DNA of 64,000 bases from Candidatus Zhuqueibacterota bacterium. GTDB taxonomy: Bacteria; Zhuqueibacterota; Zhuqueibacteria; Oceanimicrobiales; Oceanimicrobiaceae. The position numbers and the translations under genes are program-made. The stretch spans positions 1-64,000 of the forward strand of contig JAJDAE010000194.1 in the NCBI GenBank assembly GCA_029262035.1. The letters run 5' to 3'. Of this stretch, positions 17,626 to 26,447 are shown one piece after another (the first letter of the stretch is position 1; every line of letters begins with the position of its first letter). The notes under the pieces are model-generated. The model was not told the DNA's origin, ran no database searches, and saw nothing but the letters and a program-made list of their open reading frames with translations.

Positions 17626-19248
17626 ATGAAGTCAATACGGGGTGTTTTATTTTTAGCTGTTTGTGGGCTGTTAACCTGCAATGTCTTTGCGCAAACTAAA
17701 TTTGACTTAAGTATTTCTGATATTTCTTATAAGAAAGTTCACGAAAATTGGCTCAAAATCCCAAAGTCTGCAGATTTACGTGTGATGTGGGAAATAAAGG
17801 GAAAAGAAATTTCAGGGCTAACACCTACAGAGAATACTCAAATTAAAAAACATGAATCTTTTACATACCAAGTATATGTCTATGAGAATGGAGATCAAAG
17901 GCAGCCATTGATTCGTGAGGTAGATGATGGTAAGTATCTGGATTTATTTAAAGTGAAAATGAGTAAGCAATTATCTTTCAAAGTTAAAGCATTTAACGCT
18001 CAGGCAATGTTGGTTGCAGAATCAGAAGTCGCCTCAATAGTTGTCGGCATTGGTGATGACGGTAGTGATGGTGAACATAATGGCTTACTCTATTTTCTGC
18101 ATCCTGGTAGAGCCCAGTTAGCCATGGTGGGCAAGGCTGATATCTATGATCGCTCAACTCTTCTCGGAAAGACGGCTTTTATGTTTCTGTCCATAACTGC
18201 AATGATAAGCTTTTTGGTGCTCATTTTTTACTCATCCAGAACCTTGTATCTTGGAAACATTTTTCCTTACAAGAAAACCAAGCGTGAATTAATTTGGTCA
18301 ACCTTGCTGAGTTGTGATATTTCGTACGCCAATCGTTTAACACATAAATTTAAGTTCATACTAAATGCCTGGGAAACCATCGCAACGAATAGCAGAACTA
18401 TCGTGGAAAAAGCGGTTAACAATATTCCCGAAACTTTGAGTTCAACTGAGAAACTGGCTTCAGTAGATGTTGCATGTATGGAATACTGGACGAATGATGG
18501 AGACAAGGCAATAGGCACAATTGAAGATATTATCGCTTACCCTGATTATAAGCATGTTCAGGTAAACGGTAAGATAAAAAATGCAGATGATCTGCTAAGT
18601 GAGTTGGTTATTAAAATTGAAGATAACTTCCATGAAATTGTTGGGGAAAGTAATAATGGCCAAGCCCAAAATGGAAACGGTGTAATGCATGATATGAAAA
18701 ACCTTATCGCTGAAATATATGAGCCTGTAGAAGCAAAGAATAAGTTCTTTTCAAAAGTAAATAATTGGGTTTTACGAAAAGGCGTATTTTCTTTGAAGGA
18801 GGGACTTCGGCCGTTCCCAACCAGCAGAATTATTCAAGCCGGGCTCGAAATCCACAGAATGGGTGGTCACCGTTGGTTAAAGCCAACTGAAGGCGTTAAA
18901 CGCGCATTTGAAGATCGAGCCTCTAATGAAATTGAGGTTCTGAAAAGAAAATCTAAAATTGAATGGTTCTGGAACTATGGTGCGCTCGCTCCGCTTGTTG
19001 GACTTTTTGGTACGGTCACAGGTATCACTTATGCCTTCCAACAGCTATCCAATACAGGTGCTAACCCGGATTTCTCAAATACAATTCAGCTTTTGAGTAA
19101 TGGTATTTTCGAAGCTCTTTGGACGACCATATTTGGCCTTGCAAATGGAATTTGTTTTATAGTGATTTACCACTATTACAAGCATAAGTTAGATTGGATT
19201 TATTCGAAATGGGAAGAAATTTACGTAACGATTACTGAAAAACTGTAA
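17626..19248 (+). CDS. ExbB/TolQ/MotA-like proton-channel protein with a periplasmic N-domain
   Basis: A 540-residue protein with a signal peptide (1-23, ending VFAQT), then a periplasmic beta-sandwich of about 130 residues resembling Fn3. Transmembrane helix 1 follows (about 185-208). A cytoplasmic helical region of about 240 residues leads to the ExbB signature: LAPLVGLFGTVTGITYAFQQ (about 456-480) and a final membrane helix (about 500-525). ExbB/TolQ proteins form the pentameric channel that converts proton-motive force into movement of ExbD and TonB/TolA. The long cytoplasmic and periplasmic additions are unusual. It lies two bases before an ExbD-like gene, as in an operon for one motor. 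Confidence 0.8.
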   Translation: MKSIRGVLFLAVCGLLTCNVFAQTKFDLSISDISYKKVHENWLKIPKSADLRVMWEIKGKEISGLTPTENTQIKKHESFTYQVYVYENGDQRQPLIREVDDGKYLDLFKVKMSKQLSFKVKAFNAQAMLVAESEVASIVVGIGDDGSDGEHNGLLYFLHPGRAQLAMVGKADIYDRSTLLGKTAFMFLSITAMISFLVLIFYSSRTLYLGNIFPYKKTKRELIWSTLLSCDISYANRLTHKFKFILNAWETIATNSRTIVEKAVNNIPETLSSTEKLASVDVACMEYWTNDGDKAIGTIEDIIAYPDYKHVQVNGKIKNADDLLSELVIKIEDNFHEIVGESNNGQAQNGNGVMHDMKNLIAEIYEPVEAKNKFFSKVNNWVLRKGVFSLKEGLRPFPTSRIIQAGLEIHRMGGHRWLKPTEGVKRAFEDRASNEIEVLKRKSKIEWFWNYGALAPLVGLFGTVTGITYAFQQLSNTGANPDFSNTIQLLSNGIFEALWTTIFGLANGICFIVIYHYYKHKLDWIYSKWEEIYVTITEKL

Positions 19249-19249
19249 G

Positions 19250-19831
19250 ATGGCATTTAAAAGAGAAGATAGTCCCAGGGAATTAGAACTTACAAGTTTA
19301 ATCGATGTTGTTTTCTTATTATTGATTTTCTTTCTTGTTTCTTTCGCATTTTCTATAGCCGGCGATGCCTCTCAGTCCACGGCGGCAACCGAAATACCAC
19401 TCCCTAAAAGTAGCATGACCCAGTTGTCATTAAAGGGAGATAAGCTGGCGAACCTAATGATTCAGATAATGCCGGATACGACAGGTTCCAGAATTGCATA
19501 TATTCTCTGGCCATCTTACCAGGAGGAAGTTGAAATGACTGAAGATATCGCTTTCCAAAAATCATTGAACGATTCAACTTTTTGTTCATTCCCTGTCAAT
19601 TTTTTGTCATTATCAAATGAAGATTTTTCTACTAGTAAAGCATGCAGTTTAATTGCAATTTCAATCAAGCAGTTTGTTGAAAAGGAAAAAGTATTTAAAC
19701 AAAATGGAAGACCTGTTGTCGAAGTGAGGGCAGAAAAAAATACTGAGTTTAAGATAATGAATTTTATTCTTGAACAATGCGGTTTATATGAGGACAGAAT
19801 CCCTCAAGTTATTTTTCGAACTGCGAGCTAA
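19250..19831 (+). CDS. ExbD/TolR-like motor protein 1
   Basis: A 193-residue protein with a short cytoplasmic start, one transmembrane helix (about 16-37) and a periplasmic domain. The conserved membrane aspartate that carries protons is D19 in SLIDVVFLLLIFF. The periplasmic part is longer than in typical 140-residue ExbD and shows little sequence identity to it. The gene begins one base after the ExbB-like stop, and a second ExbD-like gene begins four bases after its end. Paired, non-identical ExbD proteins are known in several Ton systems of FCB bacteria. Confidence 0.8.
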   Translation: MAFKREDSPRELELTSLIDVVFLLLIFFLVSFAFSIAGDASQSTAATEIPLPKSSMTQLSLKGDKLANLMIQIMPDTTGSRIAYILWPSYQEEVEMTEDIAFQKSLNDSTFCSFPVNFLSLSNEDFSTSKACSLIAISIKQFVEKEKVFKQNGRPVVEVRAEKNTEFKIMNFILEQCGLYEDRIPQVIFRTAS

Positions 19832-19835
19832 AAAT

Positions 19836-20402
19836 ATGGCTTTCAGAAAACTCTCGCCTGCAAATCGAAAAATACAATTAGTCTCTCTCATAGACCTTAT
19901 TTTTATACTTCTCATTTTTTTTATTATTACAAGTGTATTAATCAAACTAGTTAGGGGAGAGTCTCAACTCTACATTCCAACACCTAAAAATGAACCCGGT
20001 GAAGCACAAATTCTTATTCAAATATTGGATGAAGACCGTTACTTATGGATTGACCATACAGCAATCGACACACTAAATTCTCATACATATAAGCTTTTAG
20101 GTAAAGTTAGTCATGCCCAAAAAGCTAGCATCCTTTTGGAAAAAATGAGTTTTGATTCTACTGGTTTTTTTGAACGGATTGAATCTTTAAAAAAGGAATC
20201 AGCATTACACCCGCATAAAGCTTTTTTCGTGTTGATTCGGTGCCCGGAAGATAAACCTTATTATTATGCGACCAATATTATAGAACATTTTTTGGGTTTA
20301 CCAAACCTTGAATATGGTTGCCTCGAAGGATCCATTGATGATGTTTTGGCAAAAGGAAAAATCAATGTTCATCGAAATACTATTCAAATAGATTTCGATT
20401 GA
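19836..20402 (+). CDS. ExbD/TolR-like motor protein 2
   Basis: A 188-residue protein starting MAFRKLSP at ATG 19836. A longer in-frame start at 19770 would overlap the previous gene by 62 bases and put 22 unrelated residues before the ExbD start, so I reject it. The transmembrane helix (about 17-40) carries the proton-relay aspartate D20 in SLIDLIFILLIFF. The periplasmic domain is about 145 residues. It shares the MAFxR start and helix with the preceding ExbD-like protein, so the two probably arose by duplication and form a hetero-pair in the motor. Confidence 0.8.
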   Translation: MAFRKLSPANRKIQLVSLIDLIFILLIFFIITSVLIKLVRGESQLYIPTPKNEPGEAQILIQILDEDRYLWIDHTAIDTLNSHTYKLLGKVSHAQKASILLEKMSFDSTGFFERIESLKKESALHPHKAFFVLIRCPEDKPYYYATNIIEHFLGLPNLEYGCLEGSIDDVLAKGKINVHRNTIQIDFD

Positions 20403-20414
20403 TATTATGTTGTT

Positions 20415-21005
20415 ATGTTAAAAAAGCGTTTCAAATATTTTATTGTCCTTTTTTTTGTTGGTTCACTTTGCATTGGTATGTATCGGAATAGTGTTTTGTC
20501 CGGTATCCCCAAGATTCATAAATCCATACCAGTCAGAATCCTTGAAGAAGAGCTGCCGGTTCCTAAACGTCCGGGTACACAAAGCATACGAATAACAGGT
20601 CCACCGTTGCGTCCTATTAAATTTCAGATTGACTTTAACAGGAACCCCAAGCAATTGGATTGGGCATATTTGGAAAAAATTGACAAGCGTGCAGATATCA
20701 TGATTGAGGGTGAGATTGGTGAAAAAGGTAGTTTTAGGGTTTTGAAAATTAGAGATCGTGGTCATCCCGAGGCCGGAAAATATATAAGTGATATTCTGAA
20801 TACATGGAGCTATATGCCCTACAAAAAGGGGACAATAAAATTTTACTTCAATGTGCCTACACGAAAAGAAAATATGAAGGTGCAAATAGATCTAAGACGT
20901 CTTGAAAAAAATTTTGATTTTGTTGGTCGGAATGATTACTTGACCGACGCCGTACTCTGTTATGTGCAGGGACTTGATAATTGGAGCATAATGCTGATAC
21001 GGTAA
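20415..21005 (+). CDS. TonB-like periplasmic energy transducer
   Basis: A 196-residue protein with one N-terminal membrane helix (about 8-26) and a Pro-rich stretch (EELPVPKRPG, GPPLRP). The C-terminal domain has the layout of TonB: GEIGEKGSFRVLKIRDRG, then an ILNTWSYMPYKKGTIKFYF strand comparable to the W-x-(F/Y)-x-P...G...V...F pattern. It follows two ExbD-like genes, so the position matches a tonB gene. The call rests on order and pattern, because overall identity to TonB looks low. It may contact the PorV-like barrel or another outer-membrane partner rather than a classical TonB-dependent receptor, none of which is encoded nearby. Confidence 0.65.
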   Translation: MLKKRFKYFIVLFFVGSLCIGMYRNSVLSGIPKIHKSIPVRILEEELPVPKRPGTQSIRITGPPLRPIKFQIDFNRNPKQLDWAYLEKIDKRADIMIEGEIGEKGSFRVLKIRDRGHPEAGKYISDILNTWSYMPYKKGTIKFYFNVPTRKENMKVQIDLRRLEKNFDFVGRNDYLTDAVLCYVQGLDNWSIMLIR

Positions 21006-21029
21006 ATTGTAAAAATAGGAGCTTCTCGA

Positions 21030-24000
21030 TTGCCTTTAAAAGTAAAGAAAAACAATCAAAATAAATTTTACATTATAATAGCCATACTTTTTAGCTGCAC
21101 TTTTCTTCCATGTGAAGTTACATTCTCTCAGAACTTTATCGGTGGAATTGATATTTACAACAGAGCTCAGTTTGATTCTTTGGTGTCATTTTATGGCCCG
21201 GATTTCCTAAAAAAAAATAATACTGAAAAAGGCCTGGCAAATTATTTTATCGGGGAAAGCTACTATAATCTGGCACTGGAACAAACGGATATTGACTCTG
21301 CAATCAGCTATTTTGAAAGTGCATGGGCGGCATTGGATTTGGCTCAATCAGACTATGAATTAGAAAAGGAATACCCGGAATTCCATTCTTTTGCTAAATA
21401 TAAAAAAGGTTGGTGTTCATTCAGATTAGCCGAATTAAGTGATGAAGCCGAAAGCCAATATGATAAAGCCTATGGTGAATTTTTATCAAATACCCATGAT
21501 GAATCACCCGATTCTCTAATTGCCTTTGCTTTAATTATGGCCGCAGAAAGTAAGATGCTTCAAAACTCTAATATTTTCATGGATCAGATTGATAAAGGAG
21601 TTATTTCAGAACAGTTCGATGATGTTTTGAGTTCTTATCATATAATTATGGATCTGTACGATCGGCTTTTGCACCTTCTGGAGTCTACTTCTTTTGAAAA
21701 GAGTAACGCATTGCGGGAAGTTGCCCAATTTAAAATGAAGTTGCTCAATTTTAGTTTTTCTAAAATATATCAGATTTGTGCAGAAGGATTTGAGAATACT
21801 CCGAACGATGATAAAAATATTAATTATCAGCAAGTAGCATTGGCGCTTTTGAATGATATTGTTTCGGAGTCACCTCCAAGTTCATTATCTAAATTGCCGC
21901 AACCTAATGTAGATTATACTGAATACCTTAACCTGGAATTACTTCTAAACAATTATTTTCTTACCGGTAGTAATGAAACTAAAAACAAATTTTTGATGGC
22001 CGCAAATTTGACTTTCGGGGAAAAATTTAAGGATGAAGTATTTTATAAGCAGGCGAATATATTTCAAAATAATCCGGATATTAAGAGTCTTGACTTAACA
22101 CGATTGGCATCGATTACTTATGATTCTGCCAAAGCTATACCGGAGTCATACTATTGGAATGGTCTGTTGGGAATGATAAATGATGATTACGAGAAAAGCA
22201 AAGAGAGTTTCTTGCAATTTCTGAAAATCCAAAATACCGATGTCAAGCTAAGCCGCCGTGAGCAGATTCTTATAGAAGATGCAACTTACCAAAAACACCT
22301 TCTTGATTTTGAAGAATTCTATTTGTCCGGGAATAAAACTTCACTTCAAAGTCTTGTTTCTGCTATTCAAGATTTTAAACCTAAAAATAGAATTGTAAGT
22401 GAAGGCAAGGAACAATTGAAACTATTGGCTAATTGTAGCCTGTCGGGAAATCGAAAAGAAATATGGCAAAATGTATTGTCTGGCACAGAAGATGAAAAAC
22501 TCGAACAAGCCCTCGCTACAGTTCAATTTGTTCTGCCAAGGGCTGCATTAAATATTGGTATAGTCCGTGAAAAATACTTAAAGCTGCTTAGAGTCCTGCT
22601 CAGAATTACCGGCCAAAAACGTGGCGATGAAACAATATTTTACAGTGGTATTGTTAAATCGTTGGAAGCAGAGATTGAGCCCACTCTTTTTGGGAAAATT
22701 GACAAATTTGAAGAGGCGGCCGCTCTTCTGAAATCTGTGAGCCCGAAGTTTAAAAATAAAATTGAGGCAGAATATATTCGTGGTAGGTGTCTGTTCTTTG
22801 CAGATAATTTTGAAGATGCCAAAGCTGTTTTGATTCCATTGGTTAACGAGCATAAATCTCTACGAGCTTTATTTTATTTGGGGGAAATGTTCAGGCTTGA
22901 TGGTTTTGGTCGCGCAGCAAAAATGTGTTATGAAGCAATAATCTCATTTGCTGAAAATAGAAACTATATTATCGATGATTTTTGGTTGACAAATGCAAAG
23001 GCTGCGATTGAGGCATCCGATGATAAGGGCGACTTGGAAATATTAAACTCCATTGAAATGAATTCTATTGTTTATCGGCCTGAAATTAATTCTGCGCTGT
23101 TAACATATGAAAATCTTGCAGAGGAGAAGTTTCTGAAAAAGCGCCTTGCCCGGGAAGCTGTTGCATGGCAAATTCGTTATGGTCTGCCGGTTAGAAATAT
23201 TTATCTTTCCATTCATAGACTGAGCAATAAACTTGTCCCACCCGGAAATTATTATGACGCAATGTCCGAATATCTGGATGAGGTACGGGGACAAATAACG
23301 ACGTCGTTAGCGCTTAATGTTATATTGCCACAAGGAGCGGATTCCAATATTGAAGTAACCCTTGATGGCAAAATCTTGGAAAAGAGTGATAGTTTGTTTG
23401 TTGAAAGAAAAATTCCACTGCATTCTGAATTAGAAATAAATATTCAAAATCATTCCTGCTATGCGTTTAGCACTAACTATAAATTTGGGAAACCGGGGAG
23501 CGACAGAAAAACCGTAAGATTGAAAACTAAACTCAATTTTCTTTCCTCAAAAAAAGAGAAAAATGTATTTAATGATTACAAATACCCTTTTGGTTTACGT
23601 AAGGATGATAATTATACGTTAAACCAATTCCTTGATATTGAAGCAAACTCTGCCTTGGTAATTGATTTCAATAGTTTGATGGAATTGCGTGATTGTGCGT
23701 TGGACACAATAAGTCAGCGATTCTTAGCTGTAAATTCTAAAGAAAATAGTATTTGGGAGTATTCTCAAAACGGCAAGCATTTGGGTGAATTGAAGCTTCA
23801 AAAAGGAGTCCGTTTAAACAGTCCCGAAGGCATTGCAGTTTTTGGGAATGGTGATATTTTTCTTGCAGACTGGGGCAATCATCGAATAATGCATTTAGCC
23901 GCAAACGGTAATCTAATTAATCAAATTGGAACCCTGAAATTAAATATCGCTAATCGTATTGGTGAGGTAATAAATTTGGTCTACCCAACACGTATTTTTG

Positions 24001-24266
24001 TACCACCATTAAATGATCAAGCAACATCCAATATCAATGAATTCGCACAAAACTATCTTTATGTGGCTGACCAAAATGGAATTCATGTCATTAAAACTGA
24101 TGGGACCTATTTGGACTCTTTAGTGAAGGTTAACGATGAGTTTAAGAGAGGTGAATTTTATGGCTTTTTTGTCGAAGAGTTTCGGCAAAAATCAAAACTG
24201 TATGTACTGCAACGGCTGAATTCATCCCCTGGGAAAATATTTGAATTTGTGTCTAATTTAAATTAG
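21030..24266 (+). CDS. Secreted TPR-like protein with C-terminal NHL beta-propeller segment
   Basis: A 1078-residue exported protein starting at TTG 21030, with AGGAG eight bases upstream; the signal peptide covers about the first 34 residues. Residues 40-700 are alpha-helical repeats of TPR type, for example YFIGESYYNLALEQ and EAEYIRGRCLFFADNFEDAK. About residues 755-830 resemble a PEGA-like beta domain (SNIEVTLDGKIL). The last 200 residues hold NHL-propeller phrases (SPEGIAVFGNGDIFLADWGNHRIMHL, seen around residues 930-955). It ends the cluster begun at 7329 and is probably a periplasmic or outer-membrane scaffold of the same system. The stop codon lies inside a perfect palindrome. Confidence 0.7.
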   Translation: MPLKVKKNNQNKFYIIIAILFSCTFLPCEVTFSQNFIGGIDIYNRAQFDSLVSFYGPDFLKKNNTEKGLANYFIGESYYNLALEQTDIDSAISYFESAWAALDLAQSDYELEKEYPEFHSFAKYKKGWCSFRLAELSDEAESQYDKAYGEFLSNTHDESPDSLIAFALIMAAESKMLQNSNIFMDQIDKGVISEQFDDVLSSYHIIMDLYDRLLHLLESTSFEKSNALREVAQFKMKLLNFSFSKIYQICAEGFENTPNDDKNINYQQVALALLNDIVSESPPSSLSKLPQPNVDYTEYLNLELLLNNYFLTGSNETKNKFLMAANLTFGEKFKDEVFYKQANIFQNNPDIKSLDLTRLASITYDSAKAIPESYYWNGLLGMINDDYEKSKESFLQFLKIQNTDVKLSRREQILIEDATYQKHLLDFEEFYLSGNKTSLQSLVSAIQDFKPKNRIVSEGKEQLKLLANCSLSGNRKEIWQNVLSGTEDEKLEQALATVQFVLPRAALNIGIVREKYLKLLRVLLRITGQKRGDETIFYSGIVKSLEAEIEPTLFGKIDKFEEAAALLKSVSPKFKNKIEAEYIRGRCLFFADNFEDAKAVLIPLVNEHKSLRALFYLGEMFRLDGFGRAAKMCYEAIISFAENRNYIIDDFWLTNAKAAIEASDDKGDLEILNSIEMNSIVYRPEINSALLTYENLAEEKFLKKRLAREAVAWQIRYGLPVRNIYLSIHRLSNKLVPPGNYYDAMSEYLDEVRGQITTSLALNVILPQGADSNIEVTLDGKILEKSDSLFVERKIPLHSELEINIQNHSCYAFSTNYKFGKPGSDRKTVRLKTKLNFLSSKKEKNVFNDYKYPFGLRKDDNYTLNQFLDIEANSALVIDFNSLMELRDCALDTISQRFLAVNSKENSIWEYSQNGKHLGELKLQKGVRLNSPEGIAVFGNGDIFLADWGNHRIMHLAANGNLINQIGTLKLNIANRIGEVINLVYPTRIFVPPLNDQATSNINEFAQNYLYVADQNGIHVIKTDGTYLDSLVKVNDEFKRGEFYGFFVEEFRQKSKLYVLQRLNSSPGKIFEFVSNLN

Positions 24267-24268
24267 AC
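24251..24268. repeat. 18-base perfect palindrome across a stop codon
   Basis: GTCTAATTTAAATTAGAC reads the same on both strands and contains the TAG stop of the TPR/NHL gene. It touches the left arm of the repeat element that follows. Confidence 0.6.
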
Positions 24269-24410
24269 CTAAATTGAGAGATTCTCCTGGGGGTGAGGTT
24301 TGTAGTACAAGCTTCAGCTTGCTTGGGATGGTTGGGAACACGCTAAAGCGTGTACTACGTACCTGGTACCCAGCAGTAAATTAATTTCAGGCTAAATCGC
24401 TCAATTTAGG
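24268..24410. repeat. REP/MITE-like element with terminal inverted repeats
   Basis: A 143-base non-coding element bounded by CCTAAATTGAG (24268-24278) and its exact complement CTCAATTTAGG (24400-24410). Inside, GTAGTACA (24302-24309) pairs with TGTACTAC (24351-24358), enclosing two small hairpins, AAGC-TTCA-GCTT and ACACGCT-AA-AGCGTGT (24338-24353). Extragenic palindromes of this style are usually mobilised by REP-associated tyrosine transposases, none of which is in the window. It fills the gap between two convergent genes and may also serve as a two-way terminator. Confidence 0.6.
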
Positions 24411-24429
24411 TTAGAGTTATTTTCCAGTC

Positions 24430-26142
24430 CTAACTTCTATTGCCGTTTCCCTGTGTTTCATTTCGCACTCTGTTTTCTTTGTTAAGAAAATTCAAAACAG
24501 CATCATGATTGTTGAAAAAGAAGTGGTCGTTACCCAGCTTTTCGTAAAAACCTGAACACAATAAAACATCCCTAACCGGGCCTTTTATATTTGTGAAGTA
24601 TAATTGTATCCCAAGTCGCTTCAACTTATCTGCTATTTCGTGCAGCGTGGAGTCGGCAGATGAGTCAATGTCATTGACACTGCTGGCATCGAAAATGATC
24701 GCATTAATCTGCCTTGCAGGGTCTTCGATTAACTCCTTAATTTTTTCCTTCAAGTAGCTTGCATTAGCAAAGTACAAAGATGAGTCAATCCGTAACACCA
24801 GCAGTCCATCAGTAGTAATCGCCTCCGGATAGCGTCCTACATTCCGGTAGATGTTCGTATTAGGTAATCGTCCAAGAATAGCATGGTGTGGGTTTGTCGT
24901 TCTTTTTACGGCCAATACCAGAGACATAATAATGCTGAACAACAGCCCCTTCTCGACCCCAATAGTTAAGGTTGCCCAAAAAGTTATGATCCAGGAAATG
25001 AGATCGATTTTTTTTATGCGGTAAAGATGAAGGACATGACGCCAGTCAAACAAGCCTGATACTGCAATAATTATAATTGAAGCTAAAATCGAATAGGGGA
25101 GGTAATGCAGAACTTTTGTTAAAAAGATAAGAGTTAGCGCGATTAATCCTGCCGTTAACATTGAGGCAAGTCTTGTCTTTGCACCTGCTGATTCATTAAC
25201 TGCACTGCGCGAAAAACCGCCGGTAACAGGATATGCGCCAAAAAAGAATGCACCGAGATTAGCCAGGCCAAGGCCGAGTAGCTCTTTATTTACATCGATT
25301 TCGTAGTTATGTTTAAGCGCGAATTTTTTTGCAATGGCTATCGACTCCATGTAAGCTACCAAAGCAATTGCCAACGCTGTTGGAAATAAATTTCCCAGGA
25401 TTTTTTTACTGGTAACTGGAACAGCAAATGATTTTAATCCCGAGGGCAATTCTCCAATAATTTTTACGCCATGAGCATCTAAATTAAACAACCAGACCAC
25501 AAGTGCTCCGGAACAAGTTACTAAAAGCACACTGGGGAATTCAGGTCGCTTCTTTTTTAGAAATGGAATTGAGACAAGACTCAACAATCCTAATATAATT
25601 GTCGGCCAGTTAAAATTGCTAAATTGACTTCCGCAGTAAATAAGGATTTGGTGGATGTAATCGGTCCGGGGTATAGTCACACCTAGAATGTGTTTAATCT
25701 GACTAAACGCTATAATCACTGCAGCAGCTGATGTAAAACCGCTAATTACCGGATGTGAGAGAAAATTCACAAGATAGCCAAAGTTCAGCGCTCCCATTGA
25801 AATATGAATGATTCCGATCATACCGGCGAGTATAGTTGCGTACAAAATATAATCAGGGCTTCCTGGTGCAGCCAAATCACCAATTGCAGAACTCACGAGT
25901 AGAGAAACAATTGCCACCGGACCAACTGACAAATGATTTGAGCTGCCAAACACCGCATAAAGGAAAAGTGGAACTACTGAAGCATAAAGACCAATAATGG
26001 GAGGCAAGCCGGCTATCATGGCTATGGCCATGCTTTGCGGGATTAAGAGTACTGCTACCGTAAAGCCTGCAATAACATCGCCTTTAAAGTCACTGCTCTG
26101 GTATTTGAAAAGCCAGCCCATAAAAGGAAAATTTTTAAACAT
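24430..26142 (-). CDS. SulP-family anion transporter with STAS domain
   Basis: A 570-residue membrane protein of the SLC26/SulP family. The N-terminal signature GDVIAGFTVAVLLIPQSMA (about 21-39) and the following GLPPIIGLYASVVP are diagnostic, with 10-14 hydrophobic helices to about residue 420. A cytoplasmic STAS domain occupies about 440-550 (LRIDSSLYFANASYLKEKI, IIFDASSVNDIDSSA). Members carry sulfate, bicarbonate or dicarboxylates with protons or sodium; the substrate cannot be told from sequence. No sulfate-assimilation or carbonic-anhydrase gene is adjacent. It is monocistronic and converges on the cluster ending at 24266. Confidence 0.9.
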   Translation of the reverse strand: MFKNFPFMGWLFKYQSSDFKGDVIAGFTVAVLLIPQSMAIAMIAGLPPIIGLYASVVPLFLYAVFGSSNHLSVGPVAIVSLLVSSAIGDLAAPGSPDYILYATILAGMIGIIHISMGALNFGYLVNFLSHPVISGFTSAAAVIIAFSQIKHILGVTIPRTDYIHQILIYCGSQFSNFNWPTIILGLLSLVSIPFLKKKRPEFPSVLLVTCSGALVVWLFNLDAHGVKIIGELPSGLKSFAVPVTSKKILGNLFPTALAIALVAYMESIAIAKKFALKHNYEIDVNKELLGLGLANLGAFFFGAYPVTGGFSRSAVNESAGAKTRLASMLTAGLIALTLIFLTKVLHYLPYSILASIIIIAVSGLFDWRHVLHLYRIKKIDLISWIITFWATLTIGVEKGLLFSIIMSLVLAVKRTTNPHHAILGRLPNTNIYRNVGRYPEAITTDGLLVLRIDSSLYFANASYLKEKIKELIEDPARQINAIIFDASSVNDIDSSADSTLHEIADKLKRLGIQLYFTNIKGPVRDVLLCSGFYEKLGNDHFFFNNHDAVLNFLNKENRVRNETQGNGNRS

Positions 26143-26447
26143 CCCAAAATCTATTTAAGTAGTTTAGAATTTCAAGTGCCCGAAATTTAGTATTGAAAAT
26201 CAAAATGTCAAGGGATGTTGCAAATTAAATGTTTAAATCTCCGGAATACCTGAAATGAGCGATACTCAAAGCATTACAGAGTAATTTTTATATGGTTATG
26301 CTTCATACAATTGAAGTTAATCATGTTAGAATTTCGGACGAAGATTTAAACTTCGATTGCCTTGGCAATTAAAAATTATCTTGCATTTCCTTAATATAGG
26401 GTTAACTTTAGTTTTTGCCAAAATCACCTTTAAATTGATTATTTTCA
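26143..26447. other. Divergent intergenic region
   Basis: A 305-base region between the SulP gene (leftward) and the first Omp85-like gene (rightward). I see no gene. Two small hairpins occur: CGAAG/CTTCG at about 26338-26355 and TTGCC-TT-GGCAA next to it. Promoters for both genes must lie here, but I cannot place them with confidence. Confidence 0.4.

Noticed and set aside
19770-19835. An earlier start for the second ExbD-like gene.
   Set aside because: It would overlap the first ExbD-like gene by 62 bases and put 22 unrelated residues ahead of the normal ExbD start.
21606-23294. Several minus-strand open frames inside the TPR/NHL gene, and similar ones in other large genes.
   Set aside because: They have no ribosome-binding site, no recognisable domain and lie entirely within well-supported genes on the other strand.
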